Part shown: one piece after another, positions 47,701 to 51,968 of the stretch
How positions within the stretch are numbered: the stretch's first letter is position 1
Layout of the letters: every line of letters begins with the position of its first letter
Assembly: GCF_003611585.1 (NCBI RefSeq)
Contig: NZ_RAVW01000012.1
Location: forward strand, 1-51,968
DNA: 51,968 nucleotides
From: Corallococcus exercitus
Lineage (GTDB): Bacteria; Myxococcota; Myxococcia; Myxococcales; Myxococcaceae
Direction: 5' to 3'
Notes under the pieces: model-generated
Seen by the model: the letters and a program-made list of their open reading frames with translations, nothing else
Told to the model about the DNA's origin: nothing
The model's database searches: none
Position numbers and translations under genes: made by a program

Positions 47701-48309
47701 CTACTTGCCGAAGGCCTTCTTCACGGACGGGCGGCTGGACACGCGCTCCCACCAGGCCATCACGTTCTTGTGCGGGGCGACGAGGTCCTTCTCGCCCACG
47801 GCGAAGAGGTACTCCATGTACGGCGCCCAGGTGACCTCCGCGAGCGTGAAGTCATTGCCCGCGAGGTACGGCCGCTTCGCCAGCGCCGCGTCGATGACCT
47901 CCAGGGGGTGCTTCACGCCCTCGCGGCCCTGGGCGATGTTCTGCTCGTTGTTGGTGCCCCGGAAGCGCTCCATGACGACCTTCATGGCCGGGCCGGAGAA
48001 GTAGGACTGCTCCACGCCCATGAACTGCTCCATCAGCGCATAGCCCTTGGGGTCCGCGGGCGTCAGCTGGGTGCCCGGCAGGGTGCGGTCCAGGAAGCGG
48101 CTGATGGCGCGCGACTCGTACATCATGAAGCCGTCGTCCAGCTCCAGCACGGGCACCACGCCAAAGGGCTGGCGGGCCAGGTGCGCGGGCGTCTTCTGCT
48201 CGCCCTTCATCAGGTCGATGTTGATGAACTCGACCTCGCGGCCCTTCTCCGCCAGGACGGTGAGGACCTTGCGGGTACACGTGCTCATCGGGTTGCCATA
48301 GAGCTTCAT
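47701..48309 (-). CDS. Glutathione S-transferase
   Basis: 202 residues from ATG 48309 (MKLYGNPMSTCTRKV), with GGAGGCG upstream; the longer frame to 48495 is rejected. N-terminal thioredoxin-like fold with STCTRKV at the active-site turn, QPFGVVPVLELDDGFMMYESRAISRFLD (cis-Pro and the glutathione gamma-Glu-binding ES motif), then an all-helical domain with DFTLAEVTWAPYM. Most similar in form to the phi/theta-like bacterial GSTs, which conjugate glutathione to electrophiles; a Ser or Cys at the STC motif would be catalytic. No clear operon. Confidence 0.9.
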   Translation of the reverse strand: MKLYGNPMSTCTRKVLTVLAEKGREVEFINIDLMKGEQKTPAHLARQPFGVVPVLELDDGFMMYESRAISRFLDRTLPGTQLTPADPKGYALMEQFMGVEQSYFSGPAMKVVMERFRGTNNEQNIAQGREGVKHPLEVIDAALAKRPYLAGNDFTLAEVTWAPYMEYLFAVGEKDLVAPHKNVMAWWERVSSRPSVKKAFGK

Positions 48310-48410
48310 GCGAATCGCCTCCGCGCCACGGGGCCGGGAAAATCCCGGTCCTGGAACGGGCGGGACTTTCACCGTGAGTCCCGCCCATCGCAAGCGATTC
48401 GGAACGGCCG

Positions 48411-49159
48411 CTACTTGAAGAGCGTGTCCGACACGGCCGAGCGGTTGTCCGCCTTGAGGGCGGTGAAGCGCAGCACGCGCTGGCCGGCCTTCCACACCTC
48501 CACCGTGCGGGGCATCCAGTCCCCGGTGGACGGAGAGGCGTAGTCCACGAAGCGCACGTCCCAGGCCGCCCCGGACGCGTCCGTGTAGCGCAGGCGCGCG
48601 GGCCGGAAGGCGTCCTTGTAGACCCAGAACTGGGGCTTGCCCTCCGCCGGGTCACCCAGGACATAGGCCACCTCGCCGCCGAAGCGCGCGAGCGACGTGA
48701 CCTTCGTGTTGACGCCCAGCCCCTGGAGGTACGCCTCCTGGGCGAGCTTGGTGTCCTGCACGCTGCCCGCGTCCTGCGCGAGGATGGCGCACACCTGGGC
48801 CACGAGCACGGAGACGGCGGGCATTTCCTTGCCCTCCACGCGCTTCTTGCCGGACACCTGCACGGTGGCGGCCTTGAGGCTGCTGTCGGGCGAGCTCGCG
48901 TCGAAGCGGCAGCGGCCCGGAATCTTCACGGACAGCACGCCGTCCCCCTGGAGCTCCGGGCGGTCGGTGGGGACGTTGAGGGCGGCCCCGGCCTCCGCCA
49001 CGCCCGAGGAGGAGAAGATGACGGAGCCCTCCACGCGGAAGGCGGACAGGTGCTTCTCCTCCCGCGCGGTGGCCATGCGCCGGAGGATGGAGCCACCGGG
49101 CAGCACGTAGGCCCCGGCGGCGAGGGAAACGAGGACGGCGGATACGGCGATGAGACGCT

Positions 49160-49163
<4 letters not shown>
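48411..49163 (-). CDS. Exported protein co-expressed with galU
   Basis: 250 residues with an N-terminal signal peptide (MKRLIAVSAVLVSLAAGAYVLPGG). The mature part is beta-rich, with FRVEGSVIFSSSG, VLSVKIPGRCRFD and PQFWVYKDAFRPARLRYTD, consistent with a LolA/LolB-like or related half-barrel for lipid or envelope cargo, but no family is certain. Two Cys (GRCRF, AQVCAI) may form a disulfide. The ATG overlaps the galU stop in ATGA (49160-49163), so it is translationally coupled to galU. Confidence 0.65.
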
Positions 49164-50065
<902 letters not shown>

Positions 50066-50125
50066 GGGGCGGGGAATCTATTGGTGGCCCAGAACCCCAG
50101 CAAGCCGGATAGATTCCCCGGCGCC

Positions 50126-50995
50126 ATGCCGCTCCGTGCCATCGTTGCCGCGCTCTCCTTGACGCTGTCCGTGGTCCCCTTCGCCGCCCGGGCCGCCACC
50201 AGCGAACCCGCCGAGGAGCTGCGCAACGTCGCCAGTGCCCGGGCCCTGGGCATGGGCAGCGCCTACCGGGCCACCGGCCTGGGGGCGGATTCACTCCTGG
50301 GCAACCCGGCGGCGATGGCGCTGTTCCCGGCCTACCGCATCGAGGGCACGGGCGCGTACGACCCGCGCAACAAGGAAGGCTACCTGGGCATCAGCCTGGC
50401 GGACTCCAGCAGCGGCCGGCTGGCGCTGGGCGTGGACTACCACTGGCTGTCCCTGGGGCGCGGCGGGGCGCGGACGAACTCGAACCTGAGCACCCTGGGC
50501 GCGGCGCTGCCGCTGAGCCAGTCGCTGCTCATCGGCCTGTCGGGGCACTACCTGCGGCTGAATGGCCAGTCGCGCTTCGCCAACTCCATCACGCTGGACG
50601 CGGGCCTGCTCGTGCGGCTGAGCGAGCAGCTGACGCTGGGCGTGTCGGGGCACAACCTCATCGACACGGAGAACGTGGAGCTGACGCGCTACTTCTCCGC
50701 GCACGCGGCCTACGTGGGGCCGGCGGTGGTGGTGGCGTTCGACATGCGCGCGGACTTCGAGACGCGCGACTCGACGGTGCTCACGTACAACACCGGCGCG
50801 GAGTACATCCTGGACCAGACGGTTCCGCTGCGCGTGGGCTACACGTACGACGGCTTCCAGAAGGTGTCGCGCCTGACGGTGGGCGCGGGCTTCATGTCGC
50901 CCGGAGGCGGCGGCGTGGACCTGGCGTACCAGCACGACCTGGGCGGGCTGAACGGGCGCGTGCTGGCGCTCACGCTGCGGATCCTCGCGAACTGA
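50126..50995 (+). CDS. Predicted outer-membrane beta-barrel protein
   Basis: 289 residues from ATG 50126. Signal peptide (MPLRAIVAALSLTLSVVPFAARA), then NVASARALGMGSAYRATGLGADSLLGNPAAMALFPAYRIEG, a motif shared with FadL/PorV-type barrels (signal, small Gly-rich plug, GNPA). The rest alternates amphipathic strands with turns such as GVDYHWLSLGRGG, LGVSGHNL and VPLRVGYTYDG, and ends in a short alternating strand. Role may be uptake of hydrophobic compounds or a transport-machine component; substrate unknown. The frame upstream to 49478 is rejected because it covers galU. Confidence 0.75.
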   Translation: MPLRAIVAALSLTLSVVPFAARAATSEPAEELRNVASARALGMGSAYRATGLGADSLLGNPAAMALFPAYRIEGTGAYDPRNKEGYLGISLADSSSGRLALGVDYHWLSLGRGGARTNSNLSTLGAALPLSQSLLIGLSGHYLRLNGQSRFANSITLDAGLLVRLSEQLTLGVSGHNLIDTENVELTRYFSAHAAYVGPAVVVAFDMRADFETRDSTVLTYNTGAEYILDQTVPLRVGYTYDGFQKVSRLTVGAGFMSPGGGGVDLAYQHDLGGLNGRVLALTLRILAN

Positions 50996-50999
50996 AGCG

Positions 51000-51968
51000 T
51001 CAGCGGCCGGTGCGGCCGGCTTCGGCGGCGTCCCGCAGCGCGAGGTAGCGCTCGGAGGCGGCGAAGCGGACCAGCTCCTCCAGCTCCGAGTCGTGGGGGC
51101 GGCGGGCGCGCAGGGCGGTGAGCGCGGGCCCGGGGCCTCCGCAGGCGACGAGCCCCGCGCGGTTGGCGGAGTCGCGCGCGGCGGCCACCAGCAGGCTCGC
51201 GTCGAAGTCGCGGGTGCCGGGCTCCATCAGGAGGGCGGCGCGCTCCAGGCCCCTGGGGGACAGGGACTCGCGCACCACGCGGGCGTCGTCGCCGGCGTCC
51301 TTGGGGTTCTTGAGGACGGAGGACAGCAGCGCCAGCGCGCGCAGCAGGTGGTCCTTGCGCAGGGCGCGCAGGGCGAGCAGGTCCGGCGACAGGGAGAACA
51401 GCGCGCGGCCGGCGTGGAAGCGCAGCTCCGCGTTCGTGGGGGGCTGCTGCACGAGGAGCCGGCCCACGACGAGGCGCGGGGCGGAGGTGTGCAGCGGGGT
51501 GATGTTGGCGGTGTCGTCGTCGCCCGCGACGAGCTCCGGCAGCGGCACGCCCAGGAGGCGCGCGGTGGTGTGCAGCGCGTCCAGGATGGCGGTGGCGCCC
51601 GGGCCCGCGGACGCGCGCAGGGGCTCCGAGGTGCTGGCGATGCGCGCGGGTGACGGGAACAGCCGGCACAGCGCGATGCCCACGCACGCGAGCAGCTCAC
51701 CGGACGGGGTGCGCAGGCCCGGGTGGCGCAGGCCGGCGCGCTCCTGGTTGGAGAGGGGGCCGCGCTGGACGCGGGGCGCGGGGACGTCGCGGCCTTCCAG
51801 GGCGTCCGCGAGCTCGCGCATGAGCGCGGCGCGGGTGACGTCGCCGCGCTGGTCGAAGTGGTCCACGAGGCCGCGGTAGGGCTTCGGGTCCAGCGGACGC
51901 TCGCGCACGAGCTTGAAGACGATGGGCTCCGCGGAGGTGGCCTCGGCGGGGGGCGCGGCGTCCGGGAG
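51000..51968 (-). CDS. Hypothetical protein, 5' end beyond the right edge
   Basis: Stop at 51000; the frame stays open through 51968 with good coding character (AEPIVFKLVRERPLDPKPYRGLVDHFDQRGD), so the start lies outside the window and at least 322 codons are visible. The N-terminal visible part reads like a TPR-type helix pair (RGLVDHFDQRGDVTRAALMRELADAL); the remainder is Ala/Leu/Arg-rich, predicted helical, without membrane segments (LLVQQPPTNAELRFHAGRALFSLSPDLLALRAL). That last segment is common in large myxobacterial TPR proteins of unknown role. Convergent with the barrel gene, 4 nt apart. Confidence 0.65.
   Translation of the reverse strand, partial: LPDAAPPAEATSAEPIVFKLVRERPLDPKPYRGLVDHFDQRGDVTRAALMRELADALEGRDVPAPRVQRGPLSNQERAGLRHPGLRTPSGELLACVGIALCRLFPSPARIASTSEPLRASAGPGATAILDALHTTARLLGVPLPELVAGDDDTANITPLHTSAPRLVVGRLLVQQPPTNAELRFHAGRALFSLSPDLLALRALRKDHLLRALALLSSVLKNPKDAGDDARVVRESLSPRGLERAALLMEPGTRDFDASLLVAAARDSANRAGLVACGGPGPALTALRARRPHDSELEELVRFAASERYLALRDAAEAGRTGR

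Overview
The window is very GC-rich (about 70% by eye) with coding on both strands, small intergenic gaps and strong G/C third-position bias. Its content points to a myxobacterium of the Myxococcus/Corallococcus type: a zinc-ribbon Ser/Thr kinase, an Oar-like TonB-dependent receptor with its own TonB-ExbB-ExbD-ExbD set, a giant pseudo-receiver/coiled-coil protein, and many exported proteins of no recognised family. The genus is inferred from gene content only; there is no rRNA. I see no tRNA, CRISPR array, insertion sequence or prophage.

Layout. 1-202: start of a minus-strand kinase gene. 379-2801: isopenicillin-N-synthase-like oxygenase, nitrilase-family hydrolase and a convergent small hypothetical. 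2463-6421 (minus): an operon reading zinc-finger protein, gatC, gatA, gatB, hypothetical, which makes the amidotransferase for Gln/Asn-tRNA. 6612-11348 (plus): ftsK, a small monooxygenase-like protein and a THUMP/RlmL-type methyltransferase, converging on plsY and a DUF2752 gene. 12397-16180: exported DUF4920 protein, nuclease-like orphan, a helical hypothetical and a B12-type radical SAM enzyme.

16301-23001 is a self-contained TonB island: a lipoprotein and an Oar-like receptor on one strand, TonB, ExbB and two ExbDs on the other, divergent from a 230-bp promoter region and closed on both sides by hairpin terminators. 23228-32949: comM/yifB, type II NADH dehydrogenase, recA, then a minus-strand group (pssA, cinA, a polytopic glycosyltransferase-like protein, a DUF1285 protein) and an alpha/beta hydrolase. 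32940-36040: a beta-helix lipoprotein, an HU gene with a good promoter behind an AT-richer structured intergenic region, and an M23 peptidase lipoprotein.

36041-36523 is a gene-free stretch carrying two identical 25-nt perfect palindromes. Then come threonine aldolase, nth, and an apparent priA / giant protein / def operon (minus). The 2076-residue giant has a degenerate receiver domain lacking its phosphoacceptor Asp, a low-complexity acidic linker with a 24-bp tandem repeat, about 1000 residues of coiled coil built in part from 42-nt units, a DUF4388-like domain and a J-like domain lacking HPD. It is the most unusual gene here. The window closes with a glutathione transferase, an exported protein overlapping galU, a beta-barrel protein and a gene cut by the right edge.

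Recurring layout themes are convergent gene pairs that share a CTAG tetranucleotide as both stop codons (three cases) and two longer convergent 3' overlaps of 75 and 78 nt.
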